A stretch of DNA of 64,000 bases from Aradus depressus (lineage: Eukaryota > Arthropoda > Insecta > Hemiptera > Aradidae). Where the stretch lies: assembly GCA_963662175.1 (NCBI GenBank), contig OY759223.1, forward strand, positions 12,874,249-12,938,248, read 5' to 3'. Positions within the stretch are counted from its first letter, which is position 1; every line of letters starts with the position of its first letter. The translations under genes and the position numbers were made by a program. The notes below the pieces were generated by a model. It was not told where the DNA came from. It saw nothing but the letters and a program-made list of their open reading frames with translations, and made no database searches. Below, in pieces: positions 23,138-35,143 of this stretch.

Positions 23138-23481
23138 AGGTTAGGTTTTATGACTCATGACCGGGCTTTAACTACGAGGTCATATCGCCTACTACCAGAG
23201 TGCTCTTTCGTCACTCTGGTGGACATGAGCCCGACTCTACTGTGAGAGTCCTAAATTTTGCCTACCCTAAATGTTTATTCATATAGGGTAGGGGTCTTTA
23301 CGAGTACCTGACATTGTACAGGCTCGGGACCATCGCTTAACGTCCCATCCGAAGGACGGCATGCTTAAGTTTATTTTACCTCCCAGATAAAATAAACTAA
23401 GGGCCTCGGTCGGGTTATGAACCCACGACCTTGAGCTCAGAAGTCAAGCACGCATACCACTGAGCTACCGGCGCCCTCATA
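23138..23481 (-). mobile_element. Family A SINE, full length, inserted in family B
   Basis: actcaactgtt (23,127-23,137) and actcatctgtt (23,483-23,493) are the probable target duplication, with one mismatch. Both flanks are family B sequence (cttccccaga at left; aaaatcagtagtttag at right). The tail is aggttaggtttta. Confidence 0.85.
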
Positions 23482-23799
23482 CACTCATCTGTTGTTTTTT
23501 TCTAAAAATCAGTAGTTTAGTTACATAGTGGCTTCTGAATCTTCATACTATATTTTGGGTATACATTTATTACAGCGGCAGCTGTTGGGATTTTTGATTT
23601 GAGTTCCCCCTCTGATCCCCATTACTTTTTTTATTTATTAATTTAAATAAATTAATAAATGAAAAAAGTATAAAAAATTTATTTTCTTACCTTACTTACA
23701 TAGAAATATTATCATACAGATACAAGGATTTTTTGTTATCATTCGTATATTAGCGTATTATGTGAACATTATAATATATTCAAATATGATAGAAAAATA

Positions 23800-24370
23800 T
23801 TTTATTCATTTATTTACATATTCACAACGACAACATTTGTCACTAGTGATTGTGATGATGTATGGTGGCAAGTGTGTCGCTGTACTGCTGAGGTACGTGA
23901 CTGAAGAGGAGTCCAGGCTAGTCCTGGAGCAGGTCCCTCTGCCATGCCCGCTTGAGACATTGTGGCGGATTTGTGGGGAGGGTGTTCGTGAATAATTGAC
24001 GAATAAGTGGATTGGTATGATGATGGAGTTTGTCGTGAAAATTTTGATATCGTGTCTTGATAACAGAAGGTACAAATGGGATGTTGAGGTCATTATGTAA
24101 TGTGAGGTTGGAAACGTAAAATGGCGCATTGGCAATGTGGCGTAGTTTGATGGATTGTATTGACTGAAGGAGTTGTATGTTTGATTTTTTGGCTGATCCC
24201 CATCGATGCCGTAAGTCCAGATGGGTTTTAGTATAATGTTGTAAATGTGAAGTTTTTTTTCAAGCGATAATGTCGATCGTCGTCCGATGATTGATTTCAG
24301 TCGTCCAAATCGTCTTTTGAGGTCTGTGCGTTTCAGTCTGATATGAGTTGTCCATGAAAAATATTTAAAC
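23800..24370 (-). pseudogene. jockey-like LINE ORF2 C-terminus
   Basis: The minus strand encodes RLKRTDLKRRFGRL, then YNIILKPIWTYGI, GSAKKSNIQLLQSIQS, IANAPFYVSNLTLHNDLNIP and further. The order KPIWTYGI.LWG.A..SN....Q..Q.. and NAP.YV.N...H.DL.IP is the conserved post-RT region of jockey-clade ORF2. At least one frameshift falls around TYGI. It is a 5'-truncated dead copy. Confidence 0.75.
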
Positions 24371-24678
24371 TGAAAATAATAATATAAAACAAACTTTTAT
24401 AAAACTATAATTTGATGAGTTTATTAAATAATTAAGAAGAGTAAAAATATTAATAGTAAAAAGTTTATTAAATAATCAAGAATTTCTTCTTGAAAAATTG
24501 CAGTAACTGTTGAAGTAAATAAAATATTGATTTTTAGCCCAAACCGCGGACTCACGGACTATTTTTTTTTCGTTTGTTTGGATGAGGCAATATTTAAAAA
24601 AAATAGGTTTGTTTTATTTATTTCCTGCAAGTATCCACAATAAGTTCGCTCAACCTATAAGTTACTTAAGTAAGATAG

Positions 24679-24896
24679 GTTAGTTAATTGTGACTCATGC
24701 CTGGGCTTTAACTACAAGGTTATATCGCCTACTACCAGAACGCTCTTTCGTTACTCTGGTGGACATGAGCCCCACTCTAATGTGGGAGTCCTAAATTTTT
24801 TATTCACCTAGGGTAGGGGTCTTTATCGTACCTGACATCTTACAGATTCAAACCCGCGAACGTTAGCTCAGTAAGGCTGGCAACCGGTGCCGTCAA
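24679..24896 (-). repeat. Family A SINE, internally deleted
   Basis: The 3' half is good; it jumps from cttacaga to a decayed head ending ccggtgccg. Confidence 0.65.
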
Positions 24897-25267
24897 GATA
24901 GACAGGTTTCTTGAGGTTTAAGATCAAGCACCTATTCCAAGGTTGCTTTTCCACTTGTTAAAAGTCTCCTTAGAAAAAGTTACTTGGAGTGAAGAATGCC
25001 ACATTACACGGAGTCTCTTCGTTTTATTTCTGTACCGATGAAAAGGGACGTTTTCCGTAACAAAACGCATTTTCCTCGCCAATAACATCTCCCCAGGAGA
25101 CTTCGTCTATTTCAGGTTTTCAGTTCATCTTGAAAACGTGATATCACACAAAACTCTAGAAGACATCGTCTAAGACGAAATGGTATTATGTCCACAATTT
25201 GAAATAGGATGAAAGAAGAAAAATGGAAATTGTATCAGTGCTGACTAAAATACAAATATATATGTAG

Positions 25268-25430
25268 AGAGCGCCGGTAGCTCAGTGGTATGCGTGCTTG
25301 CTTACAGAGCTAAAGATAGCTTCGTAACCTGGTCAAGGCCCTTAGTTTATTTTATCTGGGAGGTAAAATAAAATTAAGCACTCCGTCCTTCGGATGGAAC
25401 GTTAAGCTAAGCGATGGTCCCGATGCCTTT
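25268..25430 (+). repeat. Family A SINE, 3'-truncated
   Basis: It starts gcgccggtagctcagtgg, has a decayed B box, and duplicates the ttaagc block near 25,400. Confidence 0.7.
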
Positions 25431-25906
25431 AGAAAGTACTCATATATTACATAGACGTGAAATATTAGTAAAAAAAAAGTGTGTAGAGATTATTTTCGTG
25501 CACATAAGAAGAGATTTCGTTGTGAAAATTGATGATGACAGACAAATTGAGGGACAACTTGTCAGTGAAGAGTAAACTCGACCTATTTTCATGAAGTTTT
25601 GGTGTCATTTTTCACGGGATGATGATCTTATGATAATGCTCTGATGAGGTTGTCGTATATTTTTATTTAATTTTTTTAATAGTTTTCGTTACCATTGTTG
25701 GATCTCTAGCCTGCTTCTCAGGCTGGATAGTATTTTTGAATGAGCTTTAAGATTTCTTTTCAGCTACTGGGACAAGGCGTTTAGATATAAAATTGTGAAA
25801 CTCTATTAAGTCATTATTAAATAAAAGTAATTAAAAACGAAGAATTATATTATATATTATTATATATTAATATTTGTATTGTCAAATTCTACAAAAAATA
25901 TATACA

Positions 25907-25945
25907 TAGTGTACCGGTTTCGGGGTACGCTATCGTCAGTGCAAA
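25907..25945 (-). ncRNA. Hammerhead-like motif at the 3' end of a PLE remnant
   Basis: Minus strand: ctgacga, then tagcgtacccc (stem II eroded), gaaa, ccggtacac. Same family as the motifs at 40,911 and 50,649. It lies about 340 bp past the GIY-YIG fragment on the same strand. Confidence 0.3.
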
Positions 25946-26279
25946 GTTCAAATGTGACAATTAAATTAACTCGGTTGTCATATTTATACAATTCTCAGGT
26001 TATCTAGATTACCTAAGACTGTGACAACCGGTCCCCTAGAGATGTCCTTGGGTTAGAAGCGGGCGAAGTGTTACCTTAACAAAACATTTACAAATATTAG
26101 AGTTGTTGATAATCTAATGAAATGAATAATATATAATCGTTATTTTATAAAAAAAAATTGTATAGTCGAATACGTATTATATGTAAGAAATTATATTTAT
26201 AAGTGCAAGAAGAAAATGAAATGAAAATGCGTACAATATCTATAATGAAAATATACAATTTATAATTTTAACTGAGTGA

Positions 26280-26502
26280 GTTTGGGCGTTCAAACAATTC
26301 CCATTTTTTATAGCTCTATTCATTACTAGCTGTCTACCTCTTTCACAAAGATGGTACTTAACTCGTTCCATCGTTGAATATGGGACCCATGTCATCGTTG
26401 ATATCTTTTACCAATGTTGATTTTCCCCTTTTTTCCGTATTTTTAAGATTTGTGTTCTTTGATCCGTTCTTTAAATTTGCGTCCTGACTGACCTTAATAG
26501 TT
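26280..26502 (-). pseudogene. Penelope-like element GIY-YIG endonuclease remnant
   Basis: The minus strand reads GQSGRKFKERIKEHKS, matching the second half of the GIY-YIG motif region of Penelope-like retroelements, followed by a frame with several stops. The downstream non-coding part (26,100-26,280) is alignable with 40,350-40,470, so the two are copies of one PLE family. A MITE abuts its upstream side at 26,503. Confidence 0.6.
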
Positions 26503-26837
26503 AGTAGGGGAGATAAGTTACTTCTGGCGCAGAGCTAAAGAGCAAGATGGCGGCCGTCCTCCCCCCTCCCTTTCCTTCTCCTCCCCCTTCTTTCCCTCCT
26601 CCTCTAATTCTATACGCTTGGGAGCGCTCGTGGGCTAATTATAATTTACAAATATTGAAATGTAGAAAAAATCTGAGGGCGAGGGTTTAGAGGGAGAGCA
26701 AAAACTTATTGAGGTTTATTCGAGTATGGGGGCGTAGGAAGAAAGGGGGTAGGGGGAGGAGTGAAGGGAGGGAGGGGGGAGGTCGGCCGCCATCTTGCTC
26801 TTTAGCTCTGTGCCAGAAGTAACTTATCTCCTCTACT
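26503..26837. mobile_element. MITE with C-rich and G-rich halves
   Basis: It starts agtaggggagataagttac and ends with its complement; inverted repeats extend about 55 bp up to cgg/ccg. atagtt flanks both sides (26,497-26,502 and 26,838-26,843). The left half is C-rich and the right half purine/G-rich, in contrast to the AT-rich context. No ORF. Confidence 0.8.
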
Positions 26838-26851
26838 ATAGTTAATCGTAA

Positions 26852-26985
26852 AGTTAGTTATTGTGATTCATTCCCGAGCAAAATGCGCCCTTTCTGGCGC
26901 TCTGGTGAATATGAGCCCCACTATACTTGTTGAGTCCTAAATTTTGTCTACCCTAAATTTTTATTCGCCTAGAGTACGGGACTGG
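26852..26985 (-). repeat. Family A SINE, 3' fragment
   Basis: From gttattgtgattcattccc to tcgcctagagtacggg. Confidence 0.55.
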
Positions 26986-27119
26986 GATCAGGGGTCCCAA
27001 AATAAGAAATTTAATTAAAAATCCATCATGAATTTGCTGACCAATCACTTACCTTCTTCTATATATAATACCCGCGATACTGACCACAAAATATATATTA
27101 TTTTTTTGGAGCCAGCCAG

Positions 27120-27500
27120 TGCCCTGCCACTCCCTTAGATAGTTTCAGTATTCACAGAAGATTGGGACGCCTGCGTTGTACGACAGGATTGGGATGGGTA
27201 TTCATTCAGTATTGGAATGGAATTTCTAGAAGTGGATTTGGATTTTGTACGTAAGGAATTTTGAGGTCTTTATTGGTGATATAAAAGGGAGTATTGAGAA
27301 TTATGACTTAGGACTTTTGACTGAAAATATTGTATTCTGTTAATGTTGGAACTCTTGGCTGAGCCCCATAGTTCTAGTCCGTATGTCCATGTTCTCAACA
27401 GATAGTTTTGACTATTGATCCGAGTAGTCGTCTTAAAAGACCATATCGTCTGTTGAGTTGTCGTTTGAGTCTTGTGTGGGGGGATTGAGTACAAAATATA
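27120..27500 (-). pseudogene. jockey-like LINE ORF2 C-terminus
   Basis: The minus strand reads TWTYGLELWGSAKSSNINR and then Q.FQSKVL. After a frame change come PFYITNKDLKIPYVQNP and an HPNP block. This is the same conserved post-RT region as at 23.8-24.4 kb. Stops and shifts are present. Confidence 0.75.
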
Positions 27501-27770
27501 AACTTCCTAAGCTATGGGGGCCCTCAGAAATGCCTGACCTTATAAAGGACGCTGGAGCCCTCACATCGATAATCGATTAGGTTGGGAGCTGTTCTTCAAA
27601 GCTCTCCCAGACAATGTACGGTCGAGTGGACATGGAACGTGCTAGGTCAGCTGCTCACGATGTTAACGCAGTGTTAGTTACCCACTTCCACCGACAAAAA
27701 CATATTAATACCACCATCTCACCACATGAAGAACTTTAATCCCGTTATGGTTCACTTCATTTTACGTCCG

Positions 27771-28172
27771 CAGCTAAACGAAGTATAGGGGAAGTTATGT
27801 AATCGGTCAGAATTTCAATGTGGAGTTTTCAATGAAAATTCATTTTTTCCGAACTTCAGATGCCAAAAATGAAAAAAAAAAAATCTGTTTGTATCCGTGA
27901 ACATGGTAACGCCCATCAGAATGAATGTATCGACACGAAATTTTATATGTGTATCCAGAACCCTCTAAGGACGACACCTAATAAATTTCAGCCAAATCGG
28001 CCAATGGGAAGGCAGGATTAGGGTGTGAAGTTGACCCAGAAACTCCAATAACTGCCGTTGTATGAGGATTCAGAAGCTACTATCTGTGAACACCATAATC
28101 CCCGGTAGAATGAATGTTTAGACGTTTGCTTGATTTACGCGAAAACGATTTGTCCAAACGAAAAATAGACGA
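27771..28172 (+). repeat. Family B copy, left arm of a long inverted repeat
   Basis: It begins cagctaaacgaagtatagg. From about 27,895 to 28,172 it is the inverted counterpart of 28,527-28,805, ending in cgaaaaatagac. Confidence 0.75.
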
Positions 28173-28526
28173 TAAAATTTATATGACCAAAATTATTAAT
28201 AATAGTTCCAACGAATATACAATAAATTTCTACAGCAAATAGTAGTTCATTGCAATGATTAAATTGTAACGTAACGCATTTTGAGAAAATTTATTGAAGT
28301 GAAAACTTCTTTAGCACCGTTGTGATTTGAAACTCGATGAAACGAAAAAGCGACACTATTGCCTTATCATACAGTAGTACCCTATATACAGTTGTTTTAT
28401 TTAGTCATCTGTTTGAATTACTAAATAATGCGTTCAACTCGGCTCGGTGGGACAAGGCCTCTTACGGGACTTCAAGATCCCCAGGTACCTGATGAAGATC
28501 ATCAGGAATTACCTATGCGAGAGGTT

Positions 28527-28815
28527 TGTCTATTTTTCGTTTCGACAAATCATTTTCGCGTAAATCAAGCGAACGTCTAAAAATTCATTCTACTGGGAAT
28601 TATCGTGTTCACAACCAGATAATAGCTTCTGAATCCTAATATAACGGCAGTTATTGGAGTTTCTATGTCAACTTCACACCCTAATCCTGCCTTCCCATGG
28701 GTCGATTTGGCTGAAATTTATTATGTGTCGTCCTTAGAGGGTTCTGGATACACATATAACATTTCGTGTCGATACATTCATTATATCGGGAGTTACCATG
28801 TTCACAAATTACCCA
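28527..28815 (-). repeat. Family B copy, right arm of a long inverted repeat
   Basis: It starts gtctatttttcgtttcgac and mirrors the left arm with moderate divergence. The 355-bp centre is AT-rich without a recognisable ORF. Confidence 0.75.
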
Positions 28816-28819
28816 CGCC

Positions 28820-29460
28820 ACTAACGTAAGGACTTCTTGTAACTGAAAGTGGAGAAAAAAAGTTGCCGATAATGCTTCTTCTCTAGTCTTGCGACACAAA
28901 AAAGATAATCATGAAAAATTCCATCGCCTCCTCCTCTCCCTCCAAAAAGTTTGGAATTGTGAATTTTTTTAGACTTTTAAGAACTTATTAAGGAAACATT
29001 TATTTCATACTTTAGTTACCATAAGGTACTCGTGTCATTTGTTGAAATTAAACATGGAGTTTGAATAATAAAATATAAAATAATTTTTAAACTTGGTACC
29101 AATATTATAATAAATAAACCCTACAATTATCCCACTCCTGATACTGCATTCGTCTCATTCTCTCGCAGTTTCGTTATCTGAAGGTTTCACTTTTTATTTG
29201 TTATTATTTTGTTAAAAAGGATTAAAAATAAATGATATATATCTATCCCCTTAGGTCGATTTGGCTGAAAATCAATCAAAAATCAGGTGTCGAGAGGGTT
29301 TTGGATACACATATATCATTTCGTGTCCATACAATCATTCTATCGGGTGATTAGGTTTACTTATTGTGATCTGTAAAAACATAGTGTTGGTTGGTATAAA
29401 TGAGATGTGTGGCCGTACCAGGAGGACTGCCTTACACAACAAAACATTTTACGCGAAATC
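28820..29460. other. AT-rich DNA with a small family B piece
   Basis: Family B blocks occur at about 29,250-29,350; nothing else was recognised. Confidence 0.4.
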
Positions 29461-29680
29461 AGCCAAAGGGGAGACTCGGGGTTCAGTGAAGGGGGGGAAT
29501 CGAATCAAAGACCCTAATAATGCACATAATAATTTAGTATAACAATAACAATTTATTATGAGGATTCAGAACTCTCGATGTAAGTCGATGGTTTTTAGCG
29601 CAAACGATCGATTGGGTTTGGAGGGGGAGCGACAACTTAATTCGTTCTGGGGATGTACATTGCCAGTGATTCACATACTT
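29460..29680 (+). repeat. Family B fragment, 3' half
   Basis: It runs through attcagaactctcgatgtaa to the tail gatgtacattgccagtg. Confidence 0.5.
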
Positions 29681-30019
29681 CTGTTTTTATTTTTACTATT
29701 ATCGTTTGTCTATAAATTGAACCAGAATGTTTGTTTCTGCAATATAAATATTGTCTATTTAGTGATGGATATAGTTTTCGTGACCATGACAACTGTTTAT
29801 CTATGTTTTTCGTCGCTAATCATTGAGGTGTTTTCATTCTTGTGTCAGTCTGATGTAACCCTGTCAGTCTTGGATGGTTTCACTCCAACACAAAGACACT
29901 TCTTATTATATACAAATTGTTCCCAATACTTCATGTTTTTTTTTTAACAATTTTTTTTCTTGAAACCTTGAAATTAATAATTGTGTTATTTTTTTTTTTT
30001 TATTCCTTTCTATATTTGA

Positions 30020-30021
<2 letters not shown>

Positions 30022-30049
<28 letters not shown>
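30022..30049 (+). repeat. (TTA)n microsatellite
   Basis: About nine triplets in an AT-rich stretch. Confidence 0.85.
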
Positions 30050-30055
<6 letters not shown>

Positions 30056-30171
30056 TGTCCCTATGCACAAATTGCTGTTATTTGTAATATTTTTCCAGAA
30101 GTTATTAAAATTAAAGTTAGTGAGTATTGTGTCTCAAATGTAAGAAAATAATTATATATTGCTTAAAACAA

Positions 30172-30262
30172 GCGTAATTTAGGATTCCCACAGAAGAGTC
30201 GGGCTTAGTAGGCGATGTGACCTCGTAGTTAAAGCCCTGGGCATGAGACATAATAACTAACG
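30172..30262 (+). repeat. Family A SINE, 3' fragment with internal deletion
   Basis: The gtcgggctt and gtaggcgatgtgacctcg blocks are joined directly, removing the hairpin; it ends gagacataataactaac. Confidence 0.6.
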
Positions 30263-30747
30263 GAATATGTATACGAATTCTTAAATTCGGAATCGGAATA
30301 AGTCTTTTTAAAAGCTTTTCTTCCAATGATGGACTTGAATAAACGTTTTTCTTTATATTTCCTGTAATTTTATTTATTATTTAAGCACTTCAAAGGAAGT
30401 TTCTTCTTTTTGGCCAGCGTAGTCCTCCCGCTTTGCAATGAATGTGTTGACTCGAAATTTTATATATAAATTAAAAGCTTTCTTCAAATTTCAGCGGAAT
30501 CAACCGAAGGATAGGGGAGGGCTCCATACTACCCAGTAAAACTGCCAATGTAAGGAACGTATCGGTACGAAATTTATATAGTACTATTTTTATCCGTTTA
30601 TACTATTTTTTTCCGTTTGTGTCTGCGACATTTTTTGTATTCAGGAGGTCGGAAAACATTAGTTTTGACCGATTACAGAACCCGCGGTATCTCATATAGC
30701 TGGGGAAATTAAATGATAATTATTATTATATTATAATGGAATATAAT

Positions 30748-31140
30748 CGGCAATCATAGGACAATAGGACGTTATATTCAGTTTAGCAATCATAGGGGTG
30801 TTATATTCAGTTCGGCAATCATAGGACTGTTATATTCAGTTTGGCAATCATAGGACTGTTATATTCAATTCGGCAATCATAGGACTGTTATATTCAGTTT
30901 AGCAATCATAGGGGTGTTATATTCAGTTTGACAATCATAGGACTATATGTTGTATTCAGATTGGCAATCATAGGACTGTTATATTCAGTTTAGCAATCAT
31001 AGGGGTGTTATATTCAGTTTGGCAATCATAGGACTATATGTTGTATTCAGATTGGCAATCATAGGACTGTTATATTCAGTTTAGCAATCATAGGAGTGTT
31101 ATATTCAGCTCGGCAATCATAGGACTGTTATATTCAGTTC
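30748..31140 (+). repeat. Tandem array of a 29-33 bp unit with higher-order structure
   Basis: About 13 units containing ggcaatcataggactg and ttatattcag. Three unit types occur in the fixed order agcaatcatagggg, gcaatcataggactatatg (with tgtattcaga), gcaatcataggactg. That trio of about 90 bp is itself repeated. Confidence 0.9.
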
Positions 31141-31144
31141 GTGG

Positions 31145-31740
31145 TTAGCTCAGATTATACATATATATATATGTAGATAATATAAAATGAGAAAGAACTA
31201 GCAAAGATGTTGGCGGAATCATCAGAATATTAAATACGTGTTGTGGGTTCTTATCAGAAATGTTCTCTGATGTTGATAACCAGTTTGATTATGCAATGTC
31301 GGCTCGTAACTCAAAATTAAAGCCAAACTGTGAAGGTTCACTTCACGTTTCATTAATGTTAGTTTTAGAATTATATATTTTTTTTGTTTATATTATTAGT
31401 TTAAATTAATTGTATACCTGTTTGTTTTTAAAAGAACTATTTTTTTTATATACATTATTTTTTTAGTATATTTATTATGTATATTATTTTGATAATATAA
31501 TATAATTACTTTATATTATTGTTAGATGTAATAAGAATATTATTAGTTTATTTAGTTATTTAGATATTTTGTGTAATCTTTTTTTGTTAAGCAAGATAAT
31601 TGGCTGACCAAGCATGGGGACGCTATCTTGTTGTATTGTTTTCTTTGTTGACAGAGTTGTTTAGATGTTTTGGGGTTTGTATGAGGGTGTCAGATTAAAC
31701 TGAGTTATGGAAAAGTAAAAGTCTTGTTTTACTTTATTTA
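31145..31740. other. AT-rich DNA, nothing recognised
   Basis: No coding frame or repeat family was seen. Confidence 0.5.
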
Positions 31741-31757
31741 ATATATAATTTGGCGCT

Positions 31758-32104
31758 GAGGGCGCCGGTAGCTCAGTGGTATGTGTGCTTGACTTCTGAG
31801 CTCAAGGTTGTGGGTTCGTAGCCCGACCGAGGCCCTTAGTTTATTTTATTTGAAAGGTAAAATAAACTTAAGCACGCCGTCCTTCGGATGGGACGTTAAG
31901 CGATGGTCCCGAGCCTGTACGATGTCAGGTACTCGTTAAAGATCCCTACCCTAGATGAATAAAAATTTAGGGTAGGCAAAATTTAGGACTCCCACAGTAG
32001 AGTCGGGCTCATGTCCACCAGAGTGACGAAAGAGCGCTCTGGTAGTAGGCGATATGACCTCGTTGTTAAAGCCCGGGCATGAGTCATAAAACCTAACCTA
32101 ACCT
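31758..32104 (+). mobile_element. Family A SINE, full length with target-site duplication
   Basis: aatttggcgct (11-12 bp) lies at 31,747-31,757 and 32,105-32,115. It is nearly identical to the copy at 8,654, including the cctaacctaacct tail, so it is a young insertion. Confidence 0.92.
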
Positions 32105-32115
32105 AATTTGGCGCT

Positions 32116-32870
32116 CGAAAAGTACATATTAAATATGCGATTCGTTGCATAATAATATCAATCAATATATAAAATTTTGAGAACTTACAGCCTTATATTT
32201 GGGAACTTTTTGGACAAGAAATGAGAATGTCAAGAGGCATTCACACACACATACACATACAGTGATATATTTTTTTTTTTAGATTTTGTAATCAAGATGT
32301 CGCAAAAGTGAATTACCGGTGAAAACTCGAACATCAAATTTCTATCCAAATACATAACTTCAGGGAAGTAAAAAAAATAGGCTTAAACTCAATTTCCAAT
32401 TTTTTCATAATTTCCTTAACATTCCTTCACGGGAAAATAATATAGGTATTATTAAATTCAAAAAACATATTTAAAACTAACTGAAATCGTGCTCAAATTC
32501 GCAATATTCTTGTTGATTTCACTACTTTCGTGACTTAGTAAAAGGTCACGTAAAAATTGCAATTTGCTATATCTGTTGAAGACAGAAAATAATCTTCAAC
32601 TTTCTAATCCTTACGAAGATTACTATATTTTTCATTTTAATGTTTGCAATTATCTACATTATATTTTTCATAAAATATTTTATTAGTTGGTCTCTTATGG
32701 AATGAAAAATCTATCATTATTTTTTTCAATCAACCACGACTACCATAAAGGTTAGTTGTCACCATTAGCAGAACACGTTAGTAGCTCCGTCATTGTCTAG
32801 TTTAAATTTAACTAACCGGTGTAGAGAATTTATCTTTATTTAAAATTGTTTAAACTTTCTATTTTAACTT
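32116..32870. other. AT-rich DNA, nothing recognised
   Basis: A short family C/B-like stretch at about 32,170-32,370 (ending cataacttcagggaagt); otherwise unassigned. Confidence 0.35.
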
Positions 32871-32879
32871 CTGTTCCTT

Positions 32880-33340
32880 TAATAGAAGTTGTAGAAATAA
32901 CGTTTATTGAGACTGAGAGAGAAGTAAAAATAAAAAATAATAAAGACAGTAGTTAGGGGATAATGTGTTGAACAAGCTTGGGCTTCAGACGACGGTGTTG
33001 CAGAGGTTCTCCAATGGCTCCAGAAACACTCCGCAGCCCAGCCCTGAATCTTGTCCGCTACCTCCAATATGAAGTCTCGAACGTCGGGAACACCCAGCTC
33101 TCTGCGTATCTGAGAATTCCGTACCATCCAAGGCGCGTTTACGGCAAGGCGAAGAACTTTGTTTTCGAACCTGACCAGTTTTTTAATGTTGGTCGGGCTT
33201 ATGCCGAGCCCAACAGGACAGGCGTATGTGATGAGTACGGTGTAGAGTAGTGTGGCACATTCATGTCTGAGTGTAGTGTTGGGTAGTGTGAGGAGAGTCT
33301 AGTGTGGGCATGTGTCAATTTTGAGCACTCCTAGATATCT
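32880..33340 (-). pseudogene. jockey-like LINE ORF2 C-terminus
   Basis: The minus strand reads RHECATLLYTVLITYACPVG, then FENKVLRLAVNAPWMVRN and RRELGVPDVRDFI. The pattern LY...I.Y..P......N...L...N...LR...NAPW.VRN...R.LGVP.V...I is the jockey-clade region. It is the GC-richest and best preserved of the three jockey pieces; the RT core is missing. Confidence 0.78.
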
Positions 33341-33776
33341 CACGGCTGCAAACGATCGACTGGTTTTGGAGGGGGAGTGAAAAGTTAATAATTTGTTCTG
33401 GGGAAGTACATGGTAACTAAGCGACAACTTTTTTCTTCTTATTTTTTTTTTTTAAGAAAAAAAAAGCTTGGAAGCTAAACGAAAAAAGAACAGAACGTGA
33501 CAGCACATAAGGATAGACAAGCTACTGGACAGTACCGACGTGCGCAGAATAATAATAGCGTTGTTTACGTTTTGTTTTTACGATTAACTAGCAAGAAATG
33601 AAGCCATATATAGTCGCAGCTTTTACTTCTGTTTTTCTGGGTTTAACGTCCTCCTGTTGACCAAGAAGGCAAGACGAATAGACCATTTGGCTTTACAAAG
33701 GTTGCCACCTCATTCAAAAAAGTCGTCGGTGAATCACCGGCATTGAACTTACCCAGAACGAATTAATTCACGTTTG

Positions 33777-33880
33777 TTATGTTTTTGACTCATGCCCGGG
33801 CTTCAACTGCAAATTAATAACGCCTACTACATTAATTTTAGTCTCTCTAATACTCATGAGCCCGACTACTGTGAGAGATC
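33777..33880 (-). repeat. Family A SINE, decayed 3' fragment
   Basis: gactcatgcccgggcttcaa and catgagcccgac blocks only; flanked on the left by a family B end. Confidence 0.45.
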
Positions 33881-33899
33881 TACATTTTCTCTACTCAGT

Positions 33900-34440
33900 A
33901 GTAGCAAGGATGGATATCATTAAAGTTAGAATCAAAGGCAAAGTTCTTCCCCAACAAGAATTAGTCAATTACGTATCCTCCCAAAGGACGACACGCTCAA
34001 TTTTTTTTCCTCTATTATAGTTTCGAGGAAGATGAGGAAAAAAGTGGTAATAGCGCTGTGGATCCTTTCAAAAGATGAGAGAGGGTGAAGAGAGATGAAT
34101 CAACCTTGACCAGAGATCATTATTCATTTTAAGCATCATAGAGGGCGACAGGTTGGTCAATACTGGTCCTACCAAAGACGTCACGAACGTCACGGCATAA
34201 TGAGAACATAGAAATTAACAAAATGTCAAACTATCTCTAGTGTTTCTTTTGAACAAAAAAAATTATCATGGCTTCTCCCACTCCCAGGAAAGAGATTTCA
34301 TGAGCTTTGATGCCATCATTTCTCTGACGTTTCCCTTAAATATTTTCATAGCTTCTAAACCTCCCCTACAATCAATCGATTGCTTTTTATTAGAAACTTT
34401 TTTCTTATTTTTACACACTTTTTTGACTCTCCGAAGTGAG
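33900..34440. other. Unassigned DNA
   Basis: No recognised element. A 76-codon plus frame (34,240-34,470) has no motif and runs into family B. Confidence 0.35.
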
Positions 34441-34847
34441 TATGGGCACTGTATTAGCGCAAACTGTTGAATGGTTTTGGAGGAAGCGAAACGTTAATTG
34501 ATTAATTCGCTCTGGGGAAGTACATGTGCCAGTGATTCACCGACGATTTTTTTTTATTTCTTTTTTTGTGGAATCAGCGAATTGATCTAGGAGACTATTT
34601 GCCTAGGAGTTAGGATTGGAACCAGGTTGATGAGGTTAGTAACCAGGCCCTGCCCCCTTCTCTCGTTGTCTGAGCTGGTTGGTTCGTTTAGATTGAACAG
34701 ACTCAGGACGGTCATATGTGGTCATGTTCCTTTTGCAACCTAACAAACCACTTTCTCACCACCTCCCGAATGCAGTTGGTCTTGCATTCTCCCTCTCTTC
34801 TCTGGGGTCCTTGCACTTTTGTCATTTCTTTGCAGACTGACTGGGAG

Positions 34848-35044
34848 GGGCTGGTCTGTACACCTAGGGACCTAAGGCTCCCTTTCGTGTTAAACTCTAC
34901 AGTGGCAGTCCTAAATGTTGCCTATCTAGGGTACCTGACATAGCTTAACGTCCCATCCGAAGGATAGCGTGCTCCTAATGGCCCCAATCCGGGTTTCCAC
35001 AATATTAAGCTCAGTAGGCTAACCTCTGAGCTGCCGGCGCCCTC
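34848..35044 (-). repeat. Family A SINE variant with LINE-like 3' end
   Basis: The tRNA head ends ggcgccctc. The minus-strand 3' end reads cttaggtccctaggtgtaca and continues accagccc, close to the LINE 3' end at 10,172-10,215. The central body is shortened. Confidence 0.6.
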
Positions 35045-35143
35045 TCTATAGACTGAGAGTAAAAAATTGTAGGTGAATCACCGGCAATGTACTTCCCCAG
35101 CACGAATTAATTAACTATATTTCCTTATACCAAATTTCATGTT

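Noticed and set aside
29558..29947. 129-codon open frame on +
   Set aside because: It begins inside a family B repeat and continues through AT-rich, hydrophobic low-complexity sequence; no motif, splice context or codon bias.
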